Below are positions 23,229 to 32,800 of a DNA stretch of 43,241 nucleotides, piece after piece. Source of the stretch: Bacteroidales bacterium (GTDB lineage: Bacteria; Bacteroidota; Bacteroidia; Bacteroidales; Bacteroidaceae). A program made the translations under genes and the position numbers. The notes under the pieces are model-generated. The model had not been told where the DNA came from. It was given only the letters and a program-made list of their open reading frames with translations, and made no database searches. The stretch is taken from assembly GCA_015060835.1 (NCBI GenBank), contig SUXT01000011.1:1-43241 (forward strand). The letters are read 5' to 3'. Positions within the stretch are counted from its first letter, which is position 1, and each line of letters begins with the position of its first letter.

Positions 23229-24905
23229 ATGGAACACTATCTGAACCATTTTGCCGAATCAGTGAAAAAATACTGGGATTCTCCCATGTTCACAAACTTC
23301 GGCGCAAACACCTTGACATACGGCGACGTAGCACGCGGAATAGAAAAATACCATATTCTATTCAATGAGTGCGGTATCTCTAAAGGAGATAAAATAGCAC
23401 TCTGCGCAAGAAACTCTGCCGAGTGGGGTATGGCATTCATGGCAATCGTAACATACGACGCCGTGATAGTGCCCCTGCTACCCGATTTTCTTCCGAAATC
23501 GGTAGTCGAGTTGTCATGCTTTGCAGACTCAAAGATTCTCATAGCCGACTCCACCTGTTATAACGGATTCAAAGACGACAAGGATGCACTCGCAATAATA
23601 GAGGGGAAAGAGGAATTCCTCGGCATATTGGATGTAAAGGAGATGAAACCCTTTGCAACCTTCAACCCCAAATTTAAGGAAGCTACCGAAGCATGGGATA
23701 ATCTCTTCGCACAGAAATTCCCTGCCGGCGTAACAGCCGAAATGGTCAACTACAAGAAAGACGAAAAGGCACTTGACGACCTTGCTCTTATCAGCTTCAC
23801 ATCAGGAACAACAAGTTCACCCAAAGGAGTAATGCTTCAGGCACGCAGCATCTCAGTAAACCTCGACTTTGCTCTGCGCAAGATACCCTTGAAGCCCGCA
23901 GGACACATACTTTCGGTACTCCCGTTGGCACACATGTTCGGACTCACATTCGACTTCCTCTTCCCCATGGCAGGAGGATGCCACATCACCATCCTCGGTG
24001 CAAAACCCACACCCGCAAAGATGCTCGCAGCATTCGCAGTGGTAAAACCCTTCATGTTCCTCACCGTACCTTTGGTACTCGAAAAGATATTCCGTTCAAA
24101 GGTAATCCCCACACTGCGCAAACCCGCAATGCGAATAATGCTCTCAATCCCCGGAGTAAGAAATATCATTCTCTCGGGTGTCCGCAAAAAACTTCTTGCA
24201 ACATTCGGCGGTGAACTCACTCAAGGCTTCCTCATCGGTGGAGCAGCCCTCAACAAGGAGGTAGAAGACACAATGCGCAAGATAGGTATCCCCTACTCTG
24301 TAGGCTACGGCATGACAGAGTGCGGTCCCCTTATCTCATACTGCGACAAGAGCGAATTTGCAGCCGGCTCATGCGGTAAGCCCGCTCGTCCTATAGAATT
24401 GAGAATAGACTCGCCCCGCCCCTCAAAAGTACTCGGCGAGATACAGGTGAAAGGCCCCTTTGTAATGATGGGATACTACAAGAACGAAGAGGCTACAAAG
24501 GCAGTATTCACCGGCGACGGATGGCTCAAGACAGGAGACATGGGTATCCTCGACTACAAAGAGAACGTATTCATCAAAGGACGTTGCAAGAACATGATAC
24601 TTACCTCAAGCGGACAGAACGTCTACCCCGAAGAGATTGAAGACAAACTCAACTCAATCCCCTTTGTGTCAGAATCACTCGCAGTAGGCCGCAAGAACTC
24701 AATCATAGCCCTTATTGTAGTAGACTGGGCAGCAGCCAAGAGCGCAGGCATCGAAGCTGAAGCATTGAAACAGCAGTTGCGCGACGAGGTAATGAAGATG
24801 AACAGCGAACTTCCCGCATACAGCCGCATCAACGACTGCGAGTTCCGCGACGAACCCTTCGAAAAGACACCCAAGCAGAGCATCAAGCGATTCATGTACC
24901 AGTAA
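23229..24905 (+). CDS. AMP-binding acyl-CoA synthetase-type ligase, copy 3
   Basis: A 558-residue paralog of the two genes before it, starting MEHYLNHFAESVKKYWDSP. It keeps SFTSGTTSSPKGV, GYGMTECGP, TGDMGILDYKENVFIKGR and KTPKQSIKRF. The acid-binding middle part (about residues 100-170) is where the three copies differ most, which would fit different acyl substrates, but the chemistry cannot be predicted. It lies 101 bases after copy 2, across a terminator hairpin, and is followed by a strong terminator at 24922-24962, so the cluster ends here. Confidence 0.88.
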   Translation: MEHYLNHFAESVKKYWDSPMFTNFGANTLTYGDVARGIEKYHILFNECGISKGDKIALCARNSAEWGMAFMAIVTYDAVIVPLLPDFLPKSVVELSCFADSKILIADSTCYNGFKDDKDALAIIEGKEEFLGILDVKEMKPFATFNPKFKEATEAWDNLFAQKFPAGVTAEMVNYKKDEKALDDLALISFTSGTTSSPKGVMLQARSISVNLDFALRKIPLKPAGHILSVLPLAHMFGLTFDFLFPMAGGCHITILGAKPTPAKMLAAFAVVKPFMFLTVPLVLEKIFRSKVIPTLRKPAMRIMLSIPGVRNIILSGVRKKLLATFGGELTQGFLIGGAALNKEVEDTMRKIGIPYSVGYGMTECGPLISYCDKSEFAAGSCGKPARPIELRIDSPRPSKVLGEIQVKGPFVMMGYYKNEEATKAVFTGDGWLKTGDMGILDYKENVFIKGRCKNMILTSSGQNVYPEEIEDKLNSIPFVSESLAVGRKNSIIALIVVDWAAAKSAGIEAEALKQQLRDEVMKMNSELPAYSRINDCEFRDEPFEKTPKQSIKRFMYQ

Positions 24906-24921
24906 ATCGCAATTACATAGC

Positions 24922-24962
24922 AATAGAGACCTCCAATGCATAATAAACTGGAGGTCTCTATT
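24922..24962 (+). terminator. Hairpin terminator after the synthetase cluster
   Basis: Perfect 14-base arms (24922-24935 and 24949-24962) around a 13-base loop, followed by ATTATATA. Confidence 0.85.
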
Positions 24963-25049
24963 ATTATATAGTACGAAATCTATAGTACGAAATCAAACGA
25001 TTTTTTGTTCTAAAATCCGCTTCGATTTTTCTATTTGCTGAATAATACT

Positions 25050-25057
25050 TATCTTTG
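25050..25057 (+). promoter_or_regulatory. -7 box of glyA
   Basis: TATCTTTG, 64 bases before the chosen start codon. It lies inside the longer reading frame that opens at 25035 and so rules that start out. Confidence 0.65.
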
Positions 25058-25121
25058 CAGTTCACAACTGCGCAAACAGCGGTTATTTTTACTGACAAGA
25101 ATAAAAAACAAAATAAAGATT

Positions 25122-26402
25122 ATGGAAAGAGACAACACAGTATTCCAGCTCATAGAGAAAGAGCACAGACGCCAGCTTAAAGGCATCGAACTCATCGCAT
25201 CAGAAAACTTCGTAAGCAACGAAGTGATGCAGGCAATGGGTTCATTCCTCACAAACAAATACGCAGAAGGTTACCCCGGCAAACGCTATTACGGCGGTTG
25301 CGAAGTGGTTGATATAGTAGAAAATATCGCACGCGAAAGACTCAAAAAACTGTTCAACGCCGAATGGGTAAATGTACAACCCCACTCAGGTGCACAGGCC
25401 AACGCAGCAGTATTCCTTGCAGTGCTCAACCCCGGCGACAAGTTCATGGGACTCAACCTCGCACACGGCGGACACCTCTCACACGGTTCAGCCGTAAACA
25501 CATCAGGAATCCTCTACACCCCCTGTGAATACAACCTCAACAAGGAGACAGGCCGCGTAGATTACGAACAGATGGCAGAAGTAGCAGAGCGCGAACGCCC
25601 CAAACTCATCATCGGTGGCGGCTCGGCCTACTCACGCGAGTGGGACTACAAGCGCATGCGCGAAATAGCCGACAGCGTAGGCGCACTCCTCATGGTTGAC
25701 ATGGCACACCCCGCAGGACTCATCGCAGCAGGCCTGCTCAACAACCCCCTTGAGTATGCCCACATAGTAACATCAACCACCCACAAGACACTCCGCGGTC
25801 CCCGTGGCGGTGTAATCCTCTTGGGCAAGGACTTCCCCAACCCCTGGGGCAAGACAACACCCAAAGGCGAGATAAAGATGATGTCTCAGTTGCTCGACTC
25901 AGCAGTATTCCCCGGCATACAGGGCGGTCCTCTGGAGCACGTTATTGCAGCAAAGGCAGTAGCATTCGGCGAAGCATTGCAGCCCTCATTCAAAGAGTAC
26001 CAGGCTCAGGTGCAGAAAAACGCAGCAGCACTTGCCAACGCACTCATTGAGCGCGGCTTCGGCATCGTATCAGGCGGAACAGACAACCACTCAATGCTTG
26101 TAGACCTCCGCGGCAAATACCCCGAACTCACAGGTAAGGTAGCCGAAAAGGCACTCGTTGCAGCCGACATCACAGCAAACAAGAACATGGTACCCTTCGA
26201 CACACGCAGCGCATTCCAGACCTCAGGTATCCGTTTGGGAACACCCGCTATCACCACTCGTGGAGTGAAAGAGGACTTCATGCCCGTAATTGCCGAAATG
26301 ATAGAGACAGTGCTCAACGCACCCGAAGACGAAAAGGTAATAGCTACAGTACGTCGTCGCGTAAACGAGTACATGAGCGAATACCCCCTCTTTGCATACT
26401 AA
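25122..26402 (+). CDS. glyA: Serine hydroxymethyltransferase
   Basis: A 426-residue PLP enzyme that interconverts serine plus tetrahydrofolate with glycine plus 5,10-methylene-tetrahydrofolate, the main one-carbon source. N-terminal block [10 protein letters not shown], then the PLP-lysine motif [15 protein letters not shown], with lysine in THK. Length fits the family. I use the ATG at 25122 because the promoter's -7 box (25050-25057) lies downstream of the alternative start and because the family N-terminus begins here. It is followed by a strong terminator and is probably monocistronic. Codon choice (many CTC, CGC and GTA) suggests good expression. Confidence 0.97.
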   Translation: MERDNTVFQLIEKEHRRQLKGIELIASENFVSNEVMQAMGSFLTNKYAEGYPGKRYYGGCEVVDIVENIARERLKKLFNAEWVNVQPHSGAQANAAVFLAVLNPGDKFMGLNLAHGGHLSHGSAVNTSGILYTPCEYNLNKETGRVDYEQMAEVAERERPKLIIGGGSAYSREWDYKRMREIADSVGALLMVDMAHPAGLIAAGLLNNPLEYAHIVTSTTHKTLRGPRGGVILLGKDFPNPWGKTTPKGEIKMMSQLLDSAVFPGIQGGPLEHVIAAKAVAFGEALQPSFKEYQAQVQKNAAALANALIERGFGIVSGGTDNHSMLVDLRGKYPELTGKVAEKALVAADITANKNMVPFDTRSAFQTSGIRLGTPAITTRGVKEDFMPVIAEMIETVLNAPEDEKVIATVRRRVNEYMSEYPLFAY

Positions 26403-26428
26403 TCAAAGAGTATATTTCCAAATACCAC

Positions 26429-26456
26429 AGAGGACGGAGTTTTTACTCCGTCCTCT
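26429..26456 (+). terminator. Hairpin terminator after glyA
   Basis: Perfect 12-base arms (26429-26440 and 26445-26456), a TTTT loop and a TGTTTTT tail. Confidence 0.9.
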
Positions 26457-26472
26457 TGTTTTTCTGATTTTA

Positions 26473-26504
26473 CAGCTTCTTAGAAGCTGTTTGAATTTTA
26501 TTTA
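26473..26504 (+). repeat. Family C remnant: two ends joined head to head
   Basis: The outer end of one terminal repeat (ACAGCTTCTT) is joined directly to the start of another (AGAAGCTGTTTGAATTTTAT), making the palindrome CAGCTTCTTAGAAGCTG. It looks like the scar of two abutting copies or of an internal deletion. A 14-base palindrome, ATGCAACGTTGCAT, follows at 26529-26542. Confidence 0.55.
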
Positions 26505-26579
26505 ATGATTATCAAATTATTACCTAAAATGCAACGTTGCATTGCAATGTCGGTGGAAATAAGTAACTTGAAAAGTTGT

Positions 26580-26883
26580 CCCACTTTAAGCTAATCTTTG
26601 GACACATCTTTCAGTTTTTATATTTTGCTAATCTCTTTAAAATAAGAAACTTAAAAAGCTATCCCTCTTAAAGGGGGACGAGAACTTTTTTCTCGGAAAA
26701 AAGTTCGGAGGGGGTTCTTAACCCATCGTACTACAATAAACCATACTACGCGAGGAAAACCCCTCCGTCTTCAAAAACTGTCGTTTTTGAATCCACCTCC
26801 CCTTTAAGGGCAGGAACTTTTTAGAATAGTTTTTTTATCCATTGAAGGATGTGGTTGTACTTCTTAGGTATAATATCGCATAA
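26580..26883 (+). repeat. Family B repeat, uninterrupted copy
   Basis: About 300 bases matching 6882-7465 once the family A insertion is removed. It runs from CCCACTTTAAGCTAATC through paired GAACTTTTTTC/GAAAAAAGTTC arms (about 26690-26706), a CCCCTCCGTC segment and TTCAAAAAC...GTTTTTGAA to GGTATAATATCGCATAATCA. It represents the empty site for the family A insertion. It has no coding potential and fills most of the glyA-cca gap. Confidence 0.75.
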
Positions 26884-26890
26884 TCATTAT

Positions 26891-26936
26891 AAACAAAAAA
26901 CTGTTTGAATCCGTGGATTCAAACAGTTTTTTGTTT
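26891..26936. terminator. Perfect 22-base hairpin terminator after the CCA-enzyme gene
   Basis: Perfect 22-base arms (26891-26912 and 26915-26936) and a 2-base loop, ending 17 bases beyond the stop of the minus-strand gene, with T-runs on that strand. Confidence 0.9.
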
Positions 26937-26953
26937 ACTGAACAGCCTGCTCA

Positions 26954-28393
26954 TCAAGGCATATTGACGGGGACAAGCCCCTTTTCTGCAGCCTTTTTAA
27001 GAATGTGTTCGAGCGCCGCATCATGTTCATTGGGAATGACACCATCGAGAATGGCATCCTTCACAGAACTTTTCAACTGCCCCACAAGAGCACAAGGAGT
27101 AAGGCCGAAGATGCGCATAATCTCCTCACCGTCGACAGGCGGTTGGAAGTTACGTATGCGATCCTTCTCCTCAATATCCTTCAGTTTCTTTCGCACAATT
27201 CGGAAATTATCCAGGAACTTCTGCTTGCGCACCTCATTCTTGGATGTGATATCAGCCTCGCACAACAACATAAGATCGTCAATATCATCGCCCGCATCGA
27301 ACAACAGACGGCGCACGGCTGAATCGGTTACAATATCATCGGCAATGGCTATGGGACGCATATGCAGCCCCACCAGTTTTGCCACATAACGCATCTTTTC
27401 GTTAAGCGGCATTTTGAACTCCTTGAAGATCTGCGGCACCATCTTTTCGCCCACCACATTATGATTGTGGAAAGTCCAGAACTGCACAGGATCCCATCTT
27501 TTCGTACGCGGTTTGCCAATATCGTGCAACAGTGCCGCCCAGCGCAACCACAGATTGTCGCTCTTCGCCGCCACATTATCGAGCACTTCGAGTGTGTGGT
27601 AGAACATCTCCTTATGGCTCTTGTTGTTCTTCGTCTCCACACCCTGCAAAGCCGCCAACTGCGGGAATATCAGCGGTAACAGGCCGCAACGGTCAAGTTC
27701 TATAAACCCCTTCGATGGAGTGCGTGAAAGGAGAATCTTATTAAGTTCCTCGTTAATTCTCTCGCGCGAAATAATCTTTATACGCTCCTTGTTCTCGCAA
27801 AGAGCATCGAAAGTCTCATCATCTATATAAAAATTGAGTTGGGTGGCGAAACGCACACAGCGCATCATGCGCAAAGGGTCGTCCGAGAAGGTTATCCCCG
27901 GCTCCAAAGGCGTGCGGATAATCCTGTCTTCAAGGTCGTAGACACCATCGAAAGGGTCGACAAGTTCGCCGAAGCGCTCACCGTTCATGCAGATAGCCAG
28001 TGCATTGATGGTAAAGTCGCGGCGGTTCTGGTCATCTTCCAACGTACCGTCCTCCACAATGGGATTGCGTGAATCGTGGCTGTACGACTCTCGTCGGGCA
28101 CCAACAAACTCTATCTCTTCGTCGCGGTATTTCACCTGTGCCGTGCCGAAATTGGCATACACCGCAAGATGTGCGCCCTTTCCCAGTTTTTTACTGAAAG
28201 CACGCGCCATCTCAATACCCTTGCCCACGACAACCACATCGATATCCTTCGAAGGGCGTTGCAAAAAAATATCGCGGACATATCCACCCACAATATAGCA
28301 CTCCATTCCAAGTTCGTCGGCTGTTTGAGAAATTTTACGGAATATGGGTTTATCGAGTATTTTAATCAGTTCTTCTTTAGTAGGTATATACAT
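26954..28393 (-). CDS. cca: CCA-adding tRNA nucleotidyltransferase / poly(A) polymerase family, with HD domain
   Basis: A 479-residue class II nucleotidyltransferase. The head domain shows CYIVGGYVRD (about residues 32-41) and DIDVVVVG, the metal-binding aspartates, with RRDFTINAL further on. An RNA-binding neck and body follow, then an HD domain (LLHDIGKPRTK, about 288-298). Proteins of this layout add or repair the 3' CCA of tRNA. Some relatives add only CC or A, or act as poly(A) polymerases, so the exact activity is not certain. It is transcribed alone, with a strong terminator downstream. No clear promoter box is seen in the short stretch upstream, which ends at a family C repeat. Confidence 0.88.
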   Translation of the reverse strand: MYIPTKEELIKILDKPIFRKISQTADELGMECYIVGGYVRDIFLQRPSKDIDVVVVGKGIEMARAFSKKLGKGAHLAVYANFGTAQVKYRDEEIEFVGARRESYSHDSRNPIVEDGTLEDDQNRRDFTINALAICMNGERFGELVDPFDGVYDLEDRIIRTPLEPGITFSDDPLRMMRCVRFATQLNFYIDDETFDALCENKERIKIISRERINEELNKILLSRTPSKGFIELDRCGLLPLIFPQLAALQGVETKNNKSHKEMFYHTLEVLDNVAAKSDNLWLRWAALLHDIGKPRTKRWDPVQFWTFHNHNVVGEKMVPQIFKEFKMPLNEKMRYVAKLVGLHMRPIAIADDIVTDSAVRRLLFDAGDDIDDLMLLCEADITSKNEVRKQKFLDNFRIVRKKLKDIEEKDRIRNFQPPVDGEEIMRIFGLTPCALVGQLKSSVKDAILDGVIPNEHDAALEHILKKAAEKGLVPVNMP

Positions 28394-28453
28394 AATATAT
28401 CATATTTAGTAACATAAACAGTCTTTTACACCCACAGTGACGAAAGACCATTT

Positions 28454-28644
28454 AAGAAGCTGTTTGAATTTTATTAGAAAATAATTTTATATTTGCGCTG
28501 TTCATTTCGGCTTATTTGAGTCTATTTTGGCATCTTTTCTTTCTTATTTTTTGGAAATAGCCCGCTATTCCCTGCAAAATGCGAAAGAAAATATACTCAA
28601 AATATCTCTCAAATAATTCCGAAATAAAATTCAAACAACTTCTA
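28454..28644 (+). repeat. Family C repeat, second copy
   Basis: About 190 bases closely matching 17829-18022, with the same promoter-like left end (TTTG 28463-28466, 21 bases, TATATTTG 28488-28495) and the same inner arms. The right terminal repeat has decayed (AACAACTTCT instead of AACAGCTTCT). It occupies nearly half of the 408-base gap 28394-28801; nothing else is recognised there apart from the lipoprotein promoter. Confidence 0.8.
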
Positions 28645-28762
28645 AATCGCAAAATTACATTTTTCTTCCGTTTATCCTGCAAAAAAGGGGGCAGAAACAG
28701 ACCATTCAAGCATTTTTTTCGCAAATTAAGCGCATATACTCGCCGACAACAGAAATAAATCG

Positions 28763-28770
28763 TACCTTTG
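28763..28770 (+). promoter_or_regulatory. -7 box of the lipoprotein gene
   Basis: TACCTTTG, 31 bases before the start codon; no clear -33 box. Confidence 0.65.
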
Positions 28771-28801
28771 CAAAATAAAAACCAAGAAGTTTCTAAGACA
28801 A

Positions 28802-29635
28802 ATGAAAAGAATCATCCACCTATCGGCAATAATATTCGCAACCATCCTCGCTGCATCATGCGGCGAGTCAGTAGAAGAACAGGCTGCCCGTTCGCTCAAT
28901 GCGGCACGCGAAGCCTTTGAGCATGGCGACTACCAAAGCGCAAAGAACAGCCTCGACAGCCTGAAAATTCTATACCCCAAAGCCTTCGACGCACGACGCG
29001 AAGCGCTCAAATTGATGCGCGAAGTGGAACTTGCAGAACAGAAACGCAACATAGTTGTATTTGACAGCCTCATACAGACAAAGCAGGCAGAGCTTGAAAC
29101 GATGCTGAAGTCGGGATTCACATTCGAAAAGGACGATAAATACCAGGAGATAGGCAATTTCATGGTCGCGTCGCAGGCACCCATGAAAAACCTCAACAAC
29201 ACCTATCTGCGCGGTCAGGTAGATGAAAATGGAATAATGACTGTAACATCCATCTACAAAGGCCGCCCCATAGCACACAACAAAGTGCGCGTAAGCATAG
29301 GGGAGAATTATGCCGAATCGGAGAACCCCATAAACAAATACACCTCGAAACACCTCGGCATAACAACAGAAAGAGTAGACTTCCGCTTCGGCAAGGACGA
29401 GGGTATAATAGGATTCATTGTGCTCAATGCCGACAAAAACATTAAGGTGGAGCTTATAGGCGAAAAGAGCTACACATACAAAATGCGCAAAGAGGATATA
29501 AAAGCCATAAAATCACTATACGAACTCTCTGTTGTACTGCGCACAATAAAAGAACTTGAAGCATCACGCGAAGAGGCCGAACGCCACATAGAATTTGTAA
29601 AACGCAACGAGCAGCGCAGTAACAATAGCAACTAA
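28802..29635 (+). CDS. Hypothetical lipoprotein with helical repeat region
   Basis: A 277-residue protein with a lipoprotein signal: a hydrophobic stretch followed by LAASC, Cys20 being the lipidation site. Residues about 24-75 resemble a single TPR-like helix pair (AAREAFEHGDYQSAKNSLDSL), then a coiled-coil-like helix to about 105. The rest (about 115-240) is mixed beta, with a terminal charged helix. It is probably anchored in a membrane facing the periplasm, and Bacteroidota lipoproteins of this kind often sit in the outer membrane. I do not recognise a function. The gene has its own promoter and terminator. Confidence 0.75.
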   Translation: MKRIIHLSAIIFATILAASCGESVEEQAARSLNAAREAFEHGDYQSAKNSLDSLKILYPKAFDARREALKLMREVELAEQKRNIVVFDSLIQTKQAELETMLKSGFTFEKDDKYQEIGNFMVASQAPMKNLNNTYLRGQVDENGIMTVTSIYKGRPIAHNKVRVSIGENYAESENPINKYTSKHLGITTERVDFRFGKDEGIIGFIVLNADKNIKVELIGEKSYTYKMRKEDIKAIKSLYELSVVLRTIKELEASREEAERHIEFVKRNEQRSNNSN

Positions 29636-29654
29636 GCCCCCTAAACAATCATAT

Positions 29655-29695
29655 AAAAACTGTCGTCAGCACACATGGTCTGATGACAGTTTTTT
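29655..29695 (+). terminator. Hairpin terminator after the lipoprotein gene
   Basis: Arms 29655-29669 and 29680-29695 (ACTGTCGTCAG with CTGATGACAGT, one mismatch) followed by a run of six T. Confidence 0.85.
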
Positions 29696-29804
29696 AACAT
29701 TTTCATTCGTAACATTGCGTTTGCCGATTGCCAAAACAGCGACTTTCACTAAATATATAATAATTTTTTTGCATATTTATCATTGTTGTTTGATAAAAAG
29801 TAAC

Positions 29805-29812
29805 TACATTTG
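29805..29812 (+). promoter_or_regulatory. -7 box of the large secreted protein gene
   Basis: TACATTTG, with ATTG 19 bases upstream (29782-29785). The 66 bases between the box and the start form an A-rich leader, as often seen for highly expressed Bacteroidota genes. Confidence 0.65.
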
Positions 29813-29878
29813 CAAAATAACAAACAACGACCTCCAAAAATGAGGCTAAAAAATCGTACAACCTAAATTCAAATTATT

Positions 29879-32800
29879 ATGAAAAAAAATTTACTTCTGA
29901 CAGCTCTTCTGTCGCTCGTTGCTGTATTCGGCATGGCACAGACAGCTACATGGCCCATTACGCTGACAAGAGCGAATGGTCTACCAGGACAGTACGCCGG
30001 TATGCACTATGAGTTCACATCGGAGATGTACAAATTTGACGAAGCGTTCAACACACTGCGCTTCACAGTTTGTTCAACAAACACCACTGAGGGTTACATG
30101 CAGACAAGCCTCACAGACGGTATTTCGTCCGGTTGGGGTCCCGGTTTCCCCTTCTTCACTATGTCTGAGTTGACAATACTCGACGCTAACGGTGAGAAAA
30201 TCGAATACATAGCTACATCTAATGCAGCTGCGGCAAACGAAGGTCCCATCGAAAACCTCAACAACGGTAACTTGACTGACCACTTCCACTCAACCTACTA
30301 CACAGGTGGATGTCCTCAGGAGTATCACTACGTAGAACTTGAATTCAACGAGCCCATCAGCGAGTTCCAGCTCGTATGGCAGACACGTAGCAACCTCAAG
30401 AACTGCCCCACATACGTAGGTCTTACACCCGGTACAGAGTACCTCCCCTATCCTGAGCAGGAGATGCAGGTAGGCGAACAGGTTACTACATTGGAAGGTC
30501 TTGCAGAAGAGGGTGCATTCTTCCTCATCAAGGGTAACGCTCCCGAGTTTGAATATGAGCTCGGCGGTACAAAACGTACATACCCCGGTGGTGGTTTCTG
30601 GAACTCTCCTTATGGAGGTCACGTAACAGCCAACGCAGCTTCTTTGGTTTATCTCGTTCCTCAGAAGGATGTAGAGAACTCATACAAAATCTGCTGGCTG
30701 AACAACGGTCACTACCTCTCTAATCAGGAGGTAGCAGGCTGGCTCAACTGGACAGCTAAATCAGAAGAAGCCGGCTATTACCAATTTCAACTTTGCGACT
30801 CAGTAGAGAATGACTTCAACATCCTCAAGGACGACTCTCTCTGTATCGGTCACGATGCTCTCGGCAAAATGTCTCTTTGGTACAACGATGCTGAGGCTAT
30901 GGCCAAACGCTCACGTCCGACCACTTACAACTTCACAATCTACAAGGCTGAAATCGCAGCAGGCGACCTCGCTTCACAGCTCACAGACCTCATTGCTGAC
31001 GCAAAGGCTCGCATGGAGAAACTCGGCAAAATGGAAGACTATGACACAGAAGGCACATGGGATGCTCTCATTGCAGCTATCGACGCAGCAGAGAAGGCTA
31101 CAACAGCTTCTGAAATCCTTATAGCAAAACTTGATCTTGAGGAGGCAATACCCAACTATGCAGTTGTAGGTCTCAACGCATACCTCGACTCAATGGACAT
31201 CATCATGGAAAAGCTCGACGAGGGTGAGCTCATTACCTCTGAGGCTCCCGAATGGGTTAAGGGTTCATACCCCGCAGATGCAAGCGACAACTTGCAGGCA
31301 GCTCAGGACGCAGTGCTCCTTCTCTTCGACAACTACACAACAATTGCAGACGTTGACGCTGGTCTCGATGCAGCTGTTTTGGCTATCGACAACTTCTGGT
31401 CTTCTCAGATCAACAATGTAATAGAGTTCCCCTACCGTGTAGGTCTTCCCGAGCTCCGTCTCCCCGGTGAGAAACAGACTAACGGCAGTTTCCGTTGGGA
31501 GTCTCCCGTATACTACCTCACAGAAGAGGTTTCTACACTCCGCTTCACAGTATTCGACACAAACAACCACGCCAAATACAGCAATTCAGAATTCGTATTC
31601 CCCACATACGGTGAGTTCGTAATCATGAACGCTCTTGGCGACACAATCAAGTTGACAGAGCTCGACTGGTCTTCTAACTCGGTTCACGCTTCCGACGGTA
31701 TCGGTCTTGCAGGTCTCTGCGACGGCAACATCGACACACACTACCACGCAGCTTGGGACGCAGGTCAGGTTGAAAGCTACGATGCAGATCCTAACTACGT
31801 ATACATCGAGGCACAGCTCCCCGAGCCCATCAGCGCATTCAAATTCATTCAGTACGGACGTAAGAACAGCGTAAATACTCCTATCGACTTCGCAATCACA
31901 ACAGGTAGCGCTATCACTCCTAACGAGGCTCCCCTCCCCTACGCATACGACATCCAGCTCGGCGAGCAGATTACAGATGCTTCACAGATTGTAGACGGCG
32001 AGATCTATGTTATACGCGGTCTCTACAACTGTAACCCCAACGCTTACATGGATGGTGTTGAGCCCGGTACACCCCGCTACTTCGCAGGCGATGATGTATT
32101 CGGTACAAACCTACAGGCACCTGCTGCATTCCTCATCAAGAGCACAGGCAACGGCGACGGTACATTCTACATCCAGAGCCTCAAGGACGGTAAATATTGG
32201 ACAAAGACAACCGATGAAAACGGTTGGGGACATGCAGGCTCTACCTTGGATCTCGCTGTTGCTTCTAAGGTGAAGATTGAACCCGCCAACCACGAAGGTC
32301 TCGACGGCTCAATGGTAATCTACGAATACTGCGAAAATATGATACGCGACGACGAGAGCATGCCTTATGTTATCTTCCAGGACTGGGGCGACCTCGCAAC
32401 ATTCTCAGTAACAGGTCTCGATATGAACGACCTCGATGGTGAGGGTGAGTGGTACATCAACAAAGCTGTTATGCCCGAGGGTAACCTCTACATGCTCTCA
32501 GGTCTTATGCTCGAGGCTGAAAAGTATGCAAAACTGAAGGTAGGTACCGACCCCGGTTTCTACTCACAGGAGGTTGTAGGTAAGTTCCAGGCAATGTACG
32601 AGAAAGCATTGAAGGCTCAGGCTAAGAACGACGAGGCTGTTGCCAAAGAGATTGTAATGCCCCTCTTCAACGCAATTCAGGAGACAGCAACAACTAAGCC
32701 CAACCCCGTAACACCCGGTACATACGTATTCGTTTCTTCACACGAGCAATCATCTTGGACAAGCAAGAAGGCTATGTATGCATACGATAACAGCACACCC

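Noticed and set aside
25035-25121. N-terminal extension of GlyA by 29 residues
   Set aside because: The -7 box at 25050-25057 lies inside it, and SHMT proteins begin near the ATG at 25122.
25058-25121. Riboswitch in the glyA leader
   Set aside because: The leader is only about 60 bases and shows no glycine or folate aptamer-like pairing or terminator.
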